Source: Pseudaquabacterium terrae (GTDB lineage: Bacteria > Pseudomonadota > Gammaproteobacteria > Burkholderiales > Burkholderiaceae_C). Taken from it: DNA of 64,000 bases. This document shows positions 25,435 to 34,693 of this stretch, piece by piece. The notes below the pieces were generated by a model. That model had not been told where the DNA came from. It worked only from the letters and a program-made list of their open reading frames with translations, and ran no database searches. The stretch is from assembly GCF_013266755.1 (NCBI RefSeq), contig NZ_JABRWJ010000003.1, positions 724,611 through 788,610 of the forward strand. Reading direction: 5' to 3'. Each line of letters begins with the position of its first letter. Position 1 is the stretch's first letter. The position numbers and the translations under genes are program-made.

Positions 25435-26889
25435 TCACAGGATCTTGAACGCGCCGGGCGCCGGAGCACAGGGCTCCGCCGTGCGCGGCATCGGCCCCCC
25501 TTGGTAGGAGCCCTTGATGCCCCGAATCCAGTCTCGCGCCCGCACGTTCAGCCGGAAATCCTTGTCCATCGAGCGGCCCCGGGTGATCAGGATGCCGAGG
25601 TCGGCACCCGGGTAGCGATAGTCGCCCTGGCCCGTGATCCGCAGGTAGAACGCTTCCGACTCGGAATCGATGGCGCGGCGATTCGCGTCGAAGCGGTGAT
25701 ACTTCACATGCCCCTCGTTGTCCATGCGGTAAACGCCGCTCGATGGCGCGTTCGAGACGACGTCGATGCTTTCGTCGGTGTGCTTCAGGACGATCTGCGA
25801 CCAGGAGTCGATGAAGACGTGGTCCGCCCAGCGTTCGTTCAGCTCGTTGACGTTCAGCCTGAACGGCACGCCCGAGAATTCGAGCAGGTGGAACAGGAAG
25901 AGCGGCACGTCGGCGTAGGCGAACGCGGCGTGATTGGTCATCGGGCTCGCGCCACAGATGCGCGGATTCAGCTCGCCCAGGTACACCTCGCCGTTGTCGG
26001 TGTCGATCAGGAAGTCCAGGTCGAAGTAGCCGCGATAGCCTTCCTCGAGCAGCTGGTTGCCGAATCTGAATGCCATCGAGCGGGCCTTGGCCCGGACCTC
26101 TTCGCTGAACGCACCGGGGAAGATCTCGTTGCCGCACCAGCCCCCCTTGTACGGCGTGAGATCCTTCGCGCCGACGATCTCGGTCAGCAGCGGCCCGACG
26201 AGCGTCCCGCTGCTGGTGGCGCAGGCTTCGAGCGTGGCCCCCCGGCAGTTGATCCGCTTCATGATCTTGAGCTCGGCCTCGCCGACGATTTCGTCGCGGT
26301 GTCGCTCGAAGTCCGCCTCGCTGGCGATGAAGAAGGTCGTGTGGCCGGAGTCGCCGAACGCCGACTGGATGACCAGGTCGTGGCCCAGGCGATGGCGGTC
26401 CGCCGTGGCCAGCAGGTCCTGCCATCCGGTGACCTTGGCAAGCGCGTTCGGCACCGAGGCCACCCCGGCCTTGTTGCCGATCCGAACGGTCTCCATCTTG
26501 TTGTCGCAGCGCGAGCGCAGCGCTGCCGGAGGAAACCACACCTCCAGCCCGATGTCGCGTGCCAGTTCTTCCGTGCGCTCGTCGAACATCAGGAAGGTCG
26601 CGACCGGTTTGCCGCCGCGACGCTCGATGAAGTCGACCACGTCCTTGTGCTGCAGCAGGTAGTTGTTGATGTCTTCGATCGACGTGAATTCTTCGTGAGG
26701 CAGCTTTCTCGGCACGAAGACGTTCGGGTGGCGGCCGTCGAAACAATCGATGTGCGCGACGTACTGGAAGCGGTTGACCCACTGGTCGATGCCCAGCAGA
26801 TTGAAATTGGTCGCGCTGATGAAGTAGATCGGTCGTTCGTTGCGATGAAAGTACAGCCGCAAGTCCGACACGTTGCGAATCGATTGCAT
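25435..26889 (-). CDS. ATP-grasp family ligase
   Basis: 484 aa. The central and C-terminal parts show an ATP-grasp fold: an N-terminal Rossmann-like domain, LVIQSAFGDSGHTTFFI as the glycine-rich ATP loop, KIMKRINCRGATLEAC, and the metal-binding strand YRGYFDLDFLIDTDNGEVYLGELNPRICGAS (the acidic residues followed by ELNPR are diagnostic). Such enzymes form a carboxylate-amine bond through an acyl phosphate. A strong ribosome site (AGGAGGAGAC) lies nine bases after the decarboxylase stop. Given the neighbours, it may activate or conjugate an amino acid or amine in this pathway; no exact family match is recognised. Confidence 0.8.
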   Translation of the reverse strand: MQSIRNVSDLRLYFHRNERPIYFISATNFNLLGIDQWVNRFQYVAHIDCFDGRHPNVFVPRKLPHEEFTSIEDINNYLLQHKDVVDFIERRGGKPVATFLMFDERTEELARDIGLEVWFPPAALRSRCDNKMETVRIGNKAGVASVPNALAKVTGWQDLLATADRHRLGHDLVIQSAFGDSGHTTFFIASEADFERHRDEIVGEAELKIMKRINCRGATLEACATSSGTLVGPLLTEIVGAKDLTPYKGGWCGNEIFPGAFSEEVRAKARSMAFRFGNQLLEEGYRGYFDLDFLIDTDNGEVYLGELNPRICGASPMTNHAAFAYADVPLFLFHLLEFSGVPFRLNVNELNERWADHVFIDSWSQIVLKHTDESIDVVSNAPSSGVYRMDNEGHVKYHRFDANRRAIDSESEAFYLRITGQGDYRYPGADLGILITRGRSMDKDFRLNVRARDWIRGIKGSYQGGPMPRTAEPCAPAPGAFKIL

Positions 26890-26898
26890 GTCTCCTCC

Positions 26899-29751
26899 TT
26901 ACTTGTTCAGGGTGGCCTGTTCGGTTTCGTGAGCTCGCGCGGGCTCCTGGGGTGCCGCGGCGCGAGCAGCAACGGCCGCCGCCGCCTTGCCCGCGTTCTC
27001 CGACGCCATCCGCTCGAGCGCCTGGGGCGTGAACACGCGAAAGCCCAGTTCGGGGCGGTAGCCGTGGATCTCCCGCACATCCAGCGCTTGCATGAACGCG
27101 AGGATCTCGGCACTGATGACCTGGCCGGGCACGAGTACCGGGAAGCCGGGCGGATACGGAATGACGAAGAGGGCCGAAACGACTTCGATACCGGTGGCGA
27201 TCGCTTCGTTGACCTCGCGCATGGTCAAGTACTCGCAGTTGGCTTCGTCGTACGAGAGGAAGAACGCGCTGCGGATGTCGCCCTCCGGCGTATCGGCCAG
27301 GCTGGGATGCATGGCATGGCGGAAGGCGAAGTGGAAGCTCGAAAAATCCGGCAGTGGCGGCAGCGCCTTGGTCAGCCCGTGGATCCTTTTCTGGTGCAGC
27401 CGGCGCTCGATGGCGCTCATGTCGTTGACGCCGGCTTCGATCTCCGTGGCGATCTTCACCAGCACCTCGATCAGGTAGGCCAGCGAGGAGCGGGTCGTAC
27501 CGATGTTGGTCATGAACAAGACCGTGTTGCGTGAGGTCTTGTTGATCTGGATGCCGTACTTGTCCATCAAGTACGCGTTCTTGAAGGTATCGCCGTCGAT
27601 GCCGGAAGCACCGATGGACAGGGTCAGCCGCGTTGGATCGAGCGCGAATTCATCGACGCGCCAGGCGGCCTCCATGTTGGTCCAGCCGGTTTGCGCGTCG
27701 TAGTAGGTGTCGATGCCGGAGTCGCGAAACTCCGCCGGCACGACCGCGCCGACGTTCAGGAAACGGAAGTACTTGCTCAGCAGCGGATGCTTGAGCACCT
27801 GCTCGCGCAGCATCATGGCCAGATCGAGCTGCCGTTGCACCAGCTCATAGCCCTCGAGCTCGGCCTGCCGGCGGCCGGCATCCAGCGTCGCCAGGATCTG
27901 GTAGTTCGGCGAGGTGGACGTGTGCGTCATGTAGGCTTCATGGAAAGCCTCTTCGGCCTTGTCCTTGAAGTCCTGGTCCCACACGTGGATCATCGACCCC
28001 TGGCGCAGTGACGTCAGCGTCTTGTGCGTGGACTGGGTGGCGTACACGCGGATGCGAACCTTCGCGGGGTCGGGCAGCAAGCGCGTCGCGACCAGCTTTT
28101 CCTCGTCGTTCCAGTCCTCGGCGGCGAACTCCCGCGAGAAGGCCTGGTAACGGTCGGCATACGACGCGCTCTGGTACTTCGCGTGCAATCGTGCCGCGGC
28201 CGACATGCCCGTGCGCCGGCGGTAGGTGGGGTGGAAGCGGGCAAACGCGAACCAGGCTTCGTCCCACAGGAAGATCAGGTTCGGCTTGATCGCGAGGCAC
28301 TCTTCCATCACCCGTTCGACGTCGTAGACGACGCCGTCGAACGTGCAGTTGGTCAGCAGCACCATCTTCACTCGATCCAGCAGGCCCGCGCGCCGGTAGC
28401 GCAGCAAGGTGCGCTTGATCTCCGCGATCGGCACTGCGCCGTACATCGAGTAGTCGTTCAGCGGGTACGAATCCAGGTACGCCACCTGCGCCCCGGCCAG
28501 CACCATGCCGTAGTGATGGGACTTGTGGCAGTTGCGATCCACCAGCACGATGTCATGGGGCTGCACCATGGCCTGCACGACGATCTTGTTGGCAGTCGAG
28601 GTGCCGTTCGTCGCGAAGAAGGTCCGCCGCGCGCCGAACGCCCGGGCCGCGTATTCCTGCGCCAGCTTGATCGGCCCCACCGGATCCAGCAGCGAGTCCA
28701 GTCCGCCGGAGGTGGCGGAGGTCTCGGCCATGAACAGGTTCATGCCGTAGAACTGGCCCAGATCCTGGATCCAGCTCGAATTGACGACCGACTTGGCGCG
28801 CGCGATCGGCAGCGCGTGGAACACGCCGGTCGGCTGCTTCGAGTACTCGACCAATGCGGTGAAGAATGGCGTGCGGAACCGTTCTCCCACGCCCCGCATG
28901 ATGGCCATGTACAGCTCGGTGTGGTCCTCCTCGCGGAAGAACACGCGCTTGAAGATATCGCCGACGCGGATGGCGATCTCCTCGGCCTTGATGTCGGTGA
29001 CCAGGTAGAGATCGAGCTCCGGCCGCACCTCGGAGATCTTCGCGCCCAGCAACGGACCGCGCTCGGACTCCGGCAGGCACTCGATGTGTTCGTCGACGCC
29101 GTCGAGGAACTTGCCGAGCAGGTCGAGCTGGTACTCGGACTTGAATGGAAAGCCGTGCCGGATGACGCAGGCCTGCAGGTTGATGTTGAAGAGCACCGCG
29201 ATCAGCGCGTCCTCGAAGCTGGGTACGACGACGATGTCGAAGATGAACGCGTCGTCGGGCCGCCGTTTCTTGTGCACCCGCCGCCGCAACGCCTCCTCCT
29301 CGTCGGTGCTCATCTCGTCGACGATCAGCACCTCGAAGTAGGGGCGCTGTATCTGGGCCAGCCGCTCCTCTTCGGTGTCGATCTCGGACGGAATCTCGCC
29401 GTCCGTGTCCATCGCCGGTTCCTGGTGGCGGTAGGCGTTGCTCGCAAGGAGGCGATTGATGCGCCTGGCGGCAGAATGCAAGCGCGCCAGCTCGCCGGCC
29501 GCGAACCAGCCGCAGAGCTCGCCGAAGAGCCGCTTGCCGGGGAAAGCCCAATAGCTCTCGATCGGCAGGAGCATCTCTAACGTCTCTTTGACGCGCGCCT
29601 GGCGCTCGCGGAATTCGGGCGTTCCCGAGCCCAGGTCGACAAGGCGCCCGAGATCATCGGTCAGGTTGATCCAGCCGTCGGCACGCATCTCCCAGACGCT
29701 GTGGTAACGGTTGAGCGACGTGTAGGGCTTGGTGCGAAGCTTGCGAGCCAT
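26899..29751 (-). CDS. Large Orn/Lys/Arg decarboxylase family enzyme
   Basis: 950 aa PLP-dependent fold-type I enzyme, longer than the ~750-aa inducible E. coli decarboxylases. A response-regulator-like wing domain (~residues 115-330) precedes the aminotransferase-like core: FFATNGTSTANKIVVQAMV, a VDRNCHKSHHYGMVLAGA block, FLWDEAWFAFARFHP, and STHKTLTSLRQGSMI with the PLP lysine at Lys577. The C-terminal domain (YPPGFPVLVPGQVIS) is the usual decarboxylase domain. It should convert a basic amino acid to its amine (agmatine, cadaverine or putrescine). Position between the nitrilase-fold enzyme and the ATP-grasp enzyme, downstream of gabT-gabD, fits a route from basic amino acid to GABA or a homologue and then succinate. 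Confidence 0.85.
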   Translation of the reverse strand: MARKLRTKPYTSLNRYHSVWEMRADGWINLTDDLGRLVDLGSGTPEFRERQARVKETLEMLLPIESYWAFPGKRLFGELCGWFAAGELARLHSAARRINRLLASNAYRHQEPAMDTDGEIPSEIDTEEERLAQIQRPYFEVLIVDEMSTDEEEALRRRVHKKRRPDDAFIFDIVVVPSFEDALIAVLFNINLQACVIRHGFPFKSEYQLDLLGKFLDGVDEHIECLPESERGPLLGAKISEVRPELDLYLVTDIKAEEIAIRVGDIFKRVFFREEDHTELYMAIMRGVGERFRTPFFTALVEYSKQPTGVFHALPIARAKSVVNSSWIQDLGQFYGMNLFMAETSATSGGLDSLLDPVGPIKLAQEYAARAFGARRTFFATNGTSTANKIVVQAMVQPHDIVLVDRNCHKSHHYGMVLAGAQVAYLDSYPLNDYSMYGAVPIAEIKRTLLRYRRAGLLDRVKMVLLTNCTFDGVVYDVERVMEECLAIKPNLIFLWDEAWFAFARFHPTYRRRTGMSAAARLHAKYQSASYADRYQAFSREFAAEDWNDEEKLVATRLLPDPAKVRIRVYATQSTHKTLTSLRQGSMIHVWDQDFKDKAEEAFHEAYMTHTSTSPNYQILATLDAGRRQAELEGYELVQRQLDLAMMLREQVLKHPLLSKYFRFLNVGAVVPAEFRDSGIDTYYDAQTGWTNMEAAWRVDEFALDPTRLTLSIGASGIDGDTFKNAYLMDKYGIQINKTSRNTVLFMTNIGTTRSSLAYLIEVLVKIATEIEAGVNDMSAIERRLHQKRIHGLTKALPPLPDFSSFHFAFRHAMHPSLADTPEGDIRSAFFLSYDEANCEYLTMREVNEAIATGIEVVSALFVIPYPPGFPVLVPGQVISAEILAFMQALDVREIHGYRPELGFRVFTPQALERMASENAGKAAAAVAARAAAPQEPARAHETEQATLNK

Positions 29752-29778
29752 TCTTGGAGTCCCTCAGGTCAATGCAGG

Positions 29779-30714
29779 TCAGACAACGCCGCCGGGGCCG
29801 CACGCGTGCGCGCCATCGGTCGATGCCGCGCGCGGCTTCACGAGCGGACCAAGCGTGCGCAGGTAGCCATCAGCCTCCGGGCCGCCCCGGTAGACCGGGA
29901 AGTCGACCTCGCGGTCCCGAAAGCTCTTGAGCGGCTGGCCCAGCCCGCGCAGGCCACGCTCGCGCTCCCTGCGGACCTTCTCGAAGTCGATCTCCACCGG
30001 AATGATCTGAGGCGTGCCGTCCGAGAGGTGCAGCACATATCCCGAGGGGTCGACGACGATCGACTTGCCGTTTCCGCCGGAGCCGATGCCATTGATGTCG
30101 AAGAAGTAGCACTGGTTGGTGACCGCCGAGGCTTGCGCGATCGCCAATTCGACGTCCCTGTCGATGGTGTCGGTCATCGTCGGGTGCAGGATCACCTCGG
30201 CTCCCATGGCGGCGAGTTGCCGCGTCGTCTCCGGGAACCACATGTCGTAGCAGATCGAGATACCGAACCTGCCCGCCCCCGGCACGTCGAACACGACGTG
30301 CTCGGTACCGGCCGCAATGCCGCGCTCATACGGCCGAAAAGGGAACAGCTTGCGGAACCGGGTCACGACGTGGCCCGATGGATCGATGACCGGAGACGTG
30401 TTGTAGATCTGGCCGTTGCGCTGTTCGAACAACGAACCGGGGATCAACCACAGGCCATGCCTGCGCGCGATGTCGCACAGGCGTGCTTCGACCTCCCCCG
30501 GCAGCGGCACGGCCTTCTCCGGGTGAGAACCGAAGCAGGCGAGCTCCGAGAACAACAGCATGTCGACCCAAGGGAATCGCTGTTTGACGTGGGTTGCGTA
30601 GCGCTCCATCGCTGCGATGTTGTCCTGCTGATCGGACACATACATCTGGATTCCGGCGACGGCGAATGGATTCGTTCCTGACGGCACTGCCTTCTCTTTC
30701 TTTGGCTTGATCAT
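29779..30714 (-). CDS. Carbon-nitrogen hydrolase (nitrilase fold)
   Basis: About 311 aa. All three catalytic elements of the family are present: Glu in LLFSELACFG, Lys in RFRKLFPFRPYERG and Cys in FGISICYDMWFPE. The nearest functional relatives by layout are amidases acting on omega-amides and N-carbamoylputrescine, but the exact substrate cannot be read. The ATG at 30714 is my choice; a GTG at 30729 overlaps the gabD stop as GTGA and could also be used, which would couple translation to gabD. In a basic amino acid route it could remove a carbamoyl or amide group before transamination by GabT. Confidence 0.85.
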   Translation of the reverse strand: MIKPKKEKAVPSGTNPFAVAGIQMYVSDQQDNIAAMERYATHVKQRFPWVDMLLFSELACFGSHPEKAVPLPGEVEARLCDIARRHGLWLIPGSLFEQRNGQIYNTSPVIDPSGHVVTRFRKLFPFRPYERGIAAGTEHVVFDVPGAGRFGISICYDMWFPETTRQLAAMGAEVILHPTMTDTIDRDVELAIAQASAVTNQCYFFDINGIGSGGNGKSIVVDPSGYVLHLSDGTPQIIPVEIDFEKVRRERERGLRGLGQPLKSFRDREVDFPVYRGGPEADGYLRTLGPLVKPRAASTDGAHACGPGGVV

Positions 30715-30725
30715 CTTCACGCTGC

Positions 30726-32189
30726 TCACCGGCCCACGCCCGACATGCACAGGTACTTCAGCTCGGTGTATTCGTCCAGGCCCGTGCTTCCGCCTTCACG
30801 GCCCAGTCCGGATTGCTTGATGCCGCCGAACGGCGCTTCCGTGGTCGAGATCAGCCCGGTATTGATGCCGACCATGCCGTACTCGAGCGCTTCGCCGACC
30901 CGCCATGCGCGGCCGATGTCGCGGGTGTAGAAGTACGCCGCCAGTCCGAACTCGGTATCGTTCGCCATCGCAATGGCTTCCGCTTCGGTGTCGAAGGCGA
31001 ACAGCGGCGCGAGCGGCCCAAAGGTCTCCTCGCGCGCGACCTTCATCGAGGCGCCCGCATTGGCCAACACGGTGGGCTCGAAGAACCGGCCGCCGAGCGC
31101 GTGCCGCTTGCCGCCGGTAAGCACCTGCCCCCCCTTGCCGACAGCGTCCTCGACGTGCTCTTCCACCTTGCGGACGGCCGCCTCGTCGATCAGGGGACCC
31201 TGGGTGGTCCCGGCGTCCATGCCATTGCCCACCTTCAAACCCTTCACGCGTTCGACGAACCGCGCCGCGAAATCATCGTAGACACGGCGCTGCACGTAGA
31301 GGCGGTTGGTGCATACGCAGGTTTGCCCGGCATTGCGGAACTTCGAGGCGAGTGCGCCCTCGACGGCAGCATCCAGGTCCGCGTCTTCGAAGACGATGAA
31401 CGGCGCGTTGCCCCCGAGCTCGAGCGACAGCTTCTTGATCGTGTCGGCACAATCGCGCATGAGCATCCGGCCGACTTCGGTCGACCCGGTGAAGCTGAGC
31501 TTGCGCACGACGGTGCTGCGCGTCATGGCGCCGCCGATCTCGGCGGCCCGGCCCGTCAGCACCGATAACACGCCGGGCGGCACGCCGGCTTCCTCGGCGA
31601 GCGCCGCGAAGGCCAGCGCCGACAGCGGGGTCTGGAGAGCGGGCTTCACGACCATCGTGCAGCCGGCGGCCAATGCCGGGCCGACCTTGCGGGCCAGCAT
31701 GGCCGTCGGAAAATTCCACGGCGTGATGGCCGCGCACACGCCCACGGGCTCCTTGACCACGACGATCCGATTGGCCGCCTGGGGCGAGGGAACGACCTCG
31801 CCGTACATTCGACGCGCCTCCTCGGCGAACCACTCGATGAAAGAGGCGGCATAGACGATTTCTCCCGCCGCTTCCGCCAAGGGCTTGCCTTGCTCCGTGG
31901 TCATGATGACCGCGAGGTCGTCCTTGTGCTCGTGCATCAGGGCGGCCAGTCGTCTCAGGATCGTCGATCGCTCCTTGGCGCTGGTGTGGCGCCAAGTCCG
32001 GAACGCCGTGTCCGCGGCCGCGATGGCCTCGTCAGCCTCGGCCGCGCTCAGCAGCGGAACCTGAGCAACCATTTCTCCGCTCGCTGGATCGGTGACACCA
32101 GCAATGGCGCCGCTTCGCGCGTCCTTCCAATGGCCACCGACGAACGCCTGCCAGCGCAGCAGGTCGGGTCGCTTCAATGTGTGTCGCAT
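30726..32189 (-). CDS. gabD: Succinate-semialdehyde dehydrogenase family protein
   Basis: 487 aa aldehyde dehydrogenase. The catalytic Cys is Cys291 in [17 protein letters not shown], close to Cys288 of E. coli GabD, and the general base Glu is in [19 protein letters not shown](P)-binding is shown by [10 protein letters not shown] and [11 protein letters not shown]. The sequence follows the GabD subfamily closely, so the reaction is succinate semialdehyde to succinate; glutarate semialdehyde is an alternative if lysine is the source. It lies 13 bases after gabT. Confidence 0.9.
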   Translation of the reverse strand: MRHTLKRPDLLRWQAFVGGHWKDARSGAIAGVTDPASGEMVAQVPLLSAAEADEAIAAADTAFRTWRHTSAKERSTILRRLAALMHEHKDDLAVIMTTEQGKPLAEAAGEIVYAASFIEWFAEEARRMYGEVVPSPQAANRIVVVKEPVGVCAAITPWNFPTAMLARKVGPALAAGCTMVVKPALQTPLSALAFAALAEEAGVPPGVLSVLTGRAAEIGGAMTRSTVVRKLSFTGSTEVGRMLMRDCADTIKKLSLELGGNAPFIVFEDADLDAAVEGALASKFRNAGQTCVCTNRLYVQRRVYDDFAARFVERVKGLKVGNGMDAGTTQGPLIDEAAVRKVEEHVEDAVGKGGQVLTGGKRHALGGRFFEPTVLANAGASMKVAREETFGPLAPLFAFDTEAEAIAMANDTEFGLAAYFYTRDIGRAWRVGEALEYGMVGINTGLISTTEAPFGGIKQSGLGREGGSTGLDEYTELKYLCMSGVGR

Positions 32190-32202
32190 CGTTCCTCCTC
32201 CC

Positions 32203-33471
32203 TCAGTCCACCAAGGCCCGGCAAAGCGCCGACAAGGCCTCGTCGAAGATGGCGTTCTCGATCGTGAGCGGATAGAGGAATCGAATGACGTTGCCGTGGC
32301 TGCCGCAAGTCAGCAGCAGCAAGCCGTCGAGCAAGGCCCTGGCTTGCACGCGCTTGGCGACCTCGGGCAGCGGGCGTCGCGTTTCGGGGTCGAGAAATTC
32401 GATGGCGAGCATCGAGCCCAGTCCGCGCACTTCGGCGATCACCGGATACTCCACCGCCACCGTTTCCAAGGCGCTGCGCAGGCGCGAGCCCAGCTGCTCC
32501 GCGCGCTCGCACAAGTTCTCTTCGTCGATGACGTCGAGCACGGCGTGCGCCGCCGCCACGGCCAGCGGGTTGCCGGCGTACGTGCCTCCCAGGCCGCCGG
32601 GCTCCGCCGCATCCATGATCTCGGCACGGCCCGTCACCGCCGACAGCGGCAGGCCGCCGGCCAGGCTCTTCGCCATCGTGATCAGGTCGGGCTGAACCGG
32701 GTGATGGTGCATCGCGAACATCAGGCCCGTGCGCGCAAAGCCGCTCTGCACTTCGTCCGCGATCAGCACGATGCTGTGCGCATCGCAGATCTCGCGCAGC
32801 TTCAGCATCAGCGTCTCCGGCATCACGTGGAAACCGCCCTCGCCTTGCACAGGCTCAACGATGATGGCGGCCACCTGGCGCGGATCGATGTCGCTCTTGA
32901 ACAGCGTGTCGATCGCGAACAGCGTGTCCTCGACGGTGACGCCGTGCAGCGCCATCGGCGCCGGCACGTGATAGATGGACCCGGGGAACGGACCGAACCC
33001 CTTCTTGTACGGGTTCACCTTGCCCGTCAAGGCCATGCCGAGGTAGGTGCGACCGTGGAAACCACCGCTCAGCGCGATGACGCCCGGACGCCCGGTGTGC
33101 GCCCGCGCGATCTTGATCGCGTTCTCCACCGCTTCTGCGCCCGTCGTGAAGAGCGCCGTCTTCTTGTGGAACATGCCCGGCGTCACCTCGTTGAGACGCT
33201 CGGCGAGGGCGACATAGCCCTCGGTGGGCACGACCTGGTAGGCGGTGTGCGTGAAGCGCTCGAGTTGCGCCTGCACCGCCTGCATCACGCGAGGATGCCG
33301 GTGCCCGGTATTCAGCACGCCGATGCCGCCCGCGAAATCGATGTAGCGACGCCCTTCGACGTCCCACAGTTCGGCGTTGCGAGCGCGCGCGGCGAAGAAC
33401 GATGCAAAGACGGCAACGCCCCGGGGCGTGGCGGCTTCCTTGCGGGCTTGAAGCTGTTGATTGATTGACAT
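32203..33471 (-). CDS. gabT: 4-aminobutyrate aminotransferase
   Basis: 422 aa class III aminotransferase. PLP lysine is Lys268 in LITMAKSLAGGLPL, the same position as in E. coli GabT; LIADEVQSGFARTG supplies the PLP-ring Asp. The start MSINQQL at 33471 matches GabT N-termini; the frame is open further to 33630. It converts GABA (or 5-aminovalerate) and 2-oxoglutarate to the semialdehyde and glutamate. First gene of the minus-strand operon, 40 bases downstream of a near-perfect sigma54 promoter. Confidence 0.92.
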   Translation of the reverse strand: MSINQQLQARKEAATPRGVAVFASFFAARARNAELWDVEGRRYIDFAGGIGVLNTGHRHPRVMQAVQAQLERFTHTAYQVVPTEGYVALAERLNEVTPGMFHKKTALFTTGAEAVENAIKIARAHTGRPGVIALSGGFHGRTYLGMALTGKVNPYKKGFGPFPGSIYHVPAPMALHGVTVEDTLFAIDTLFKSDIDPRQVAAIIVEPVQGEGGFHVMPETLMLKLREICDAHSIVLIADEVQSGFARTGLMFAMHHHPVQPDLITMAKSLAGGLPLSAVTGRAEIMDAAEPGGLGGTYAGNPLAVAAAHAVLDVIDEENLCERAEQLGSRLRSALETVAVEYPVIAEVRGLGSMLAIEFLDPETRRPLPEVAKRVQARALLDGLLLLTCGSHGNVIRFLYPLTIENAIFDEALSALCRALVD

Positions 33472-33510
33472 GGTGAATCGGAAGACGTCAAGAAGACACG
33501 GCGTTGAATC

Positions 33511-33525
33511 GCACGGAACGTGCCA
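33511..33525 (-). promoter_or_regulatory. Sigma54 -24/-12 promoter of gabT operon
   Basis: Minus-strand TGGCACG-N4-GTGC: the -24 half is perfect, the -12 half has one change. About 40 bases before the gabT ATG. Confidence 0.85.
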
Positions 33526-33717
33526 GCGCAGGCGCTGCTCGTCCAAGCCGGTGCGGCGCCGCTGTGCTCTCAGGAGGAGGACGCGGCAGCAAGGACATGG
33601 CGGGTCATCGGCAGGTTGCGGATTCCACACCGCGCACCCGAAGGCGGGTGGGGATTCCCGCCCGCCACCTCCCTACCCCCGGATCGCGGCGGGGTCACCC
33701 CGGCCTCGTTCCTGCCT

Positions 33718-34686
33718 TCAACCCAGATAGCGGGCGGCGTCCTTGGCGAAATAGGTCAGGATGAAGTCAGCGCCGGCGCGCTTGAACGCGAGCAGGGACT
33801 CCAGGACCGCCGCGCGCTCGTCGAGCGCGCCGTGCTGCGCGGCGAACTTGATCATCGCGTACTCGCCGCTGACCTGGTAGGCGCCGACGGGCAGCAGCGT
33901 GCGCTCCTTGAGCCGGTAGAGGATGTCGAGGTACGCCATCCCGGGCTTGACCATCAGCGCGTCGGCACCTTCGGCTTCGTCGATCAGCGATTCGAGCAGT
34001 GCCTGCCGAGGCGCCGACGGATCGGCCTGGTAAGCCTCTCGATTGCCCTTGCCCAGCGTGATGCCGGAGGCCTCGCGGAAAGGGCCGTAGAAGCTCGACG
34101 AGAATTTCGACGAATAGGACAGGATCGGCTTCTCGTGAAAGCCGGCCTCGTCGAGGGCCGAGCGGATGGCGCTCACCATGCCGTCCATCATGCCGGACGG
34201 TGCGAGCACATCCGCGCCGGCGGCGGCGGCGACCACCGCCTGCCGGCCGAGGTTCGCGATGGTGGCGTCATTGTCGATCCGGTCCCTCGTCAGCGATCCG
34301 CAGTGACCATGCGTCGTGTACTCGCAGATGCAGATGTCGGCGATGATATTGAGGTCCGGGAAGCGGGTCTTCGCACTGCCGATCATGCGCGCGAGCAGTC
34401 CGTCTCGACGCATGGCGTCTGAACCGCAATCATCCTTGCGCTGTGAGACGCCGAAGAGAATGACCGAAGCGATGCCCGAGGCGCGCGCCGCCTCCAGTTC
34501 CTGCAGAAGGGATTGCTCGGTGTGGCGCAGCACACCAGGCATCGTCGCCACCTCGACCGGCCTCGACAGGCCTTCGTCGACGAATATCGGGTAGATCAGG
34601 TCGCCCGGCCGAACGGAGGCTTCGTTGCAAAGCGCCCTGAGCGGTCCGCTCGATCTCATGCGATGGAGCCTGCGGAATGGTCTCAT
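33718..34686 (-). CDS. hemB: Delta-aminolevulinic acid dehydratase (porphobilinogen synthase)
   Basis: 322 aa, full length. Joins two 5-aminolevulinate molecules to porphobilinogen in haem synthesis. The zinc-type cysteine cluster (ADICICEYTTHGHCG) and both active-site lysine segments (SYSSKFSSSFYGPFR and LMVKPGMAYLD) are intact. Start MRPFRRLHRM at 34686 lies seven bases after the stop of the cyclase gene and is preceded by GAGG. It is placed at the end of a thioesterase-cyclase-hemB transcript led by a sigma54 promoter, unusual for a housekeeping enzyme; whether another hemB exists elsewhere cannot be seen. Confidence 0.93.
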   Translation of the reverse strand: MRPFRRLHRMRSSGPLRALCNEASVRPGDLIYPIFVDEGLSRPVEVATMPGVLRHTEQSLLQELEAARASGIASVILFGVSQRKDDCGSDAMRRDGLLARMIGSAKTRFPDLNIIADICICEYTTHGHCGSLTRDRIDNDATIANLGRQAVVAAAAGADVLAPSGMMDGMVSAIRSALDEAGFHEKPILSYSSKFSSSFYGPFREASGITLGKGNREAYQADPSAPRQALLESLIDEAEGADALMVKPGMAYLDILYRLKERTLLPVGAYQVSGEYAMIKFAAQHGALDERAAVLESLLAFKRAGADFILTYFAKDAARYLG

Positions 34687-34693
34687 GGGAGCC

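Noticed and set aside
33640..33670. GGCGGG...CCCGCC inverted repeat after hemB as a terminator
   Set aside because: Short GC hairpin without a following T-run; such pairs are frequent in this GC-rich sequence.
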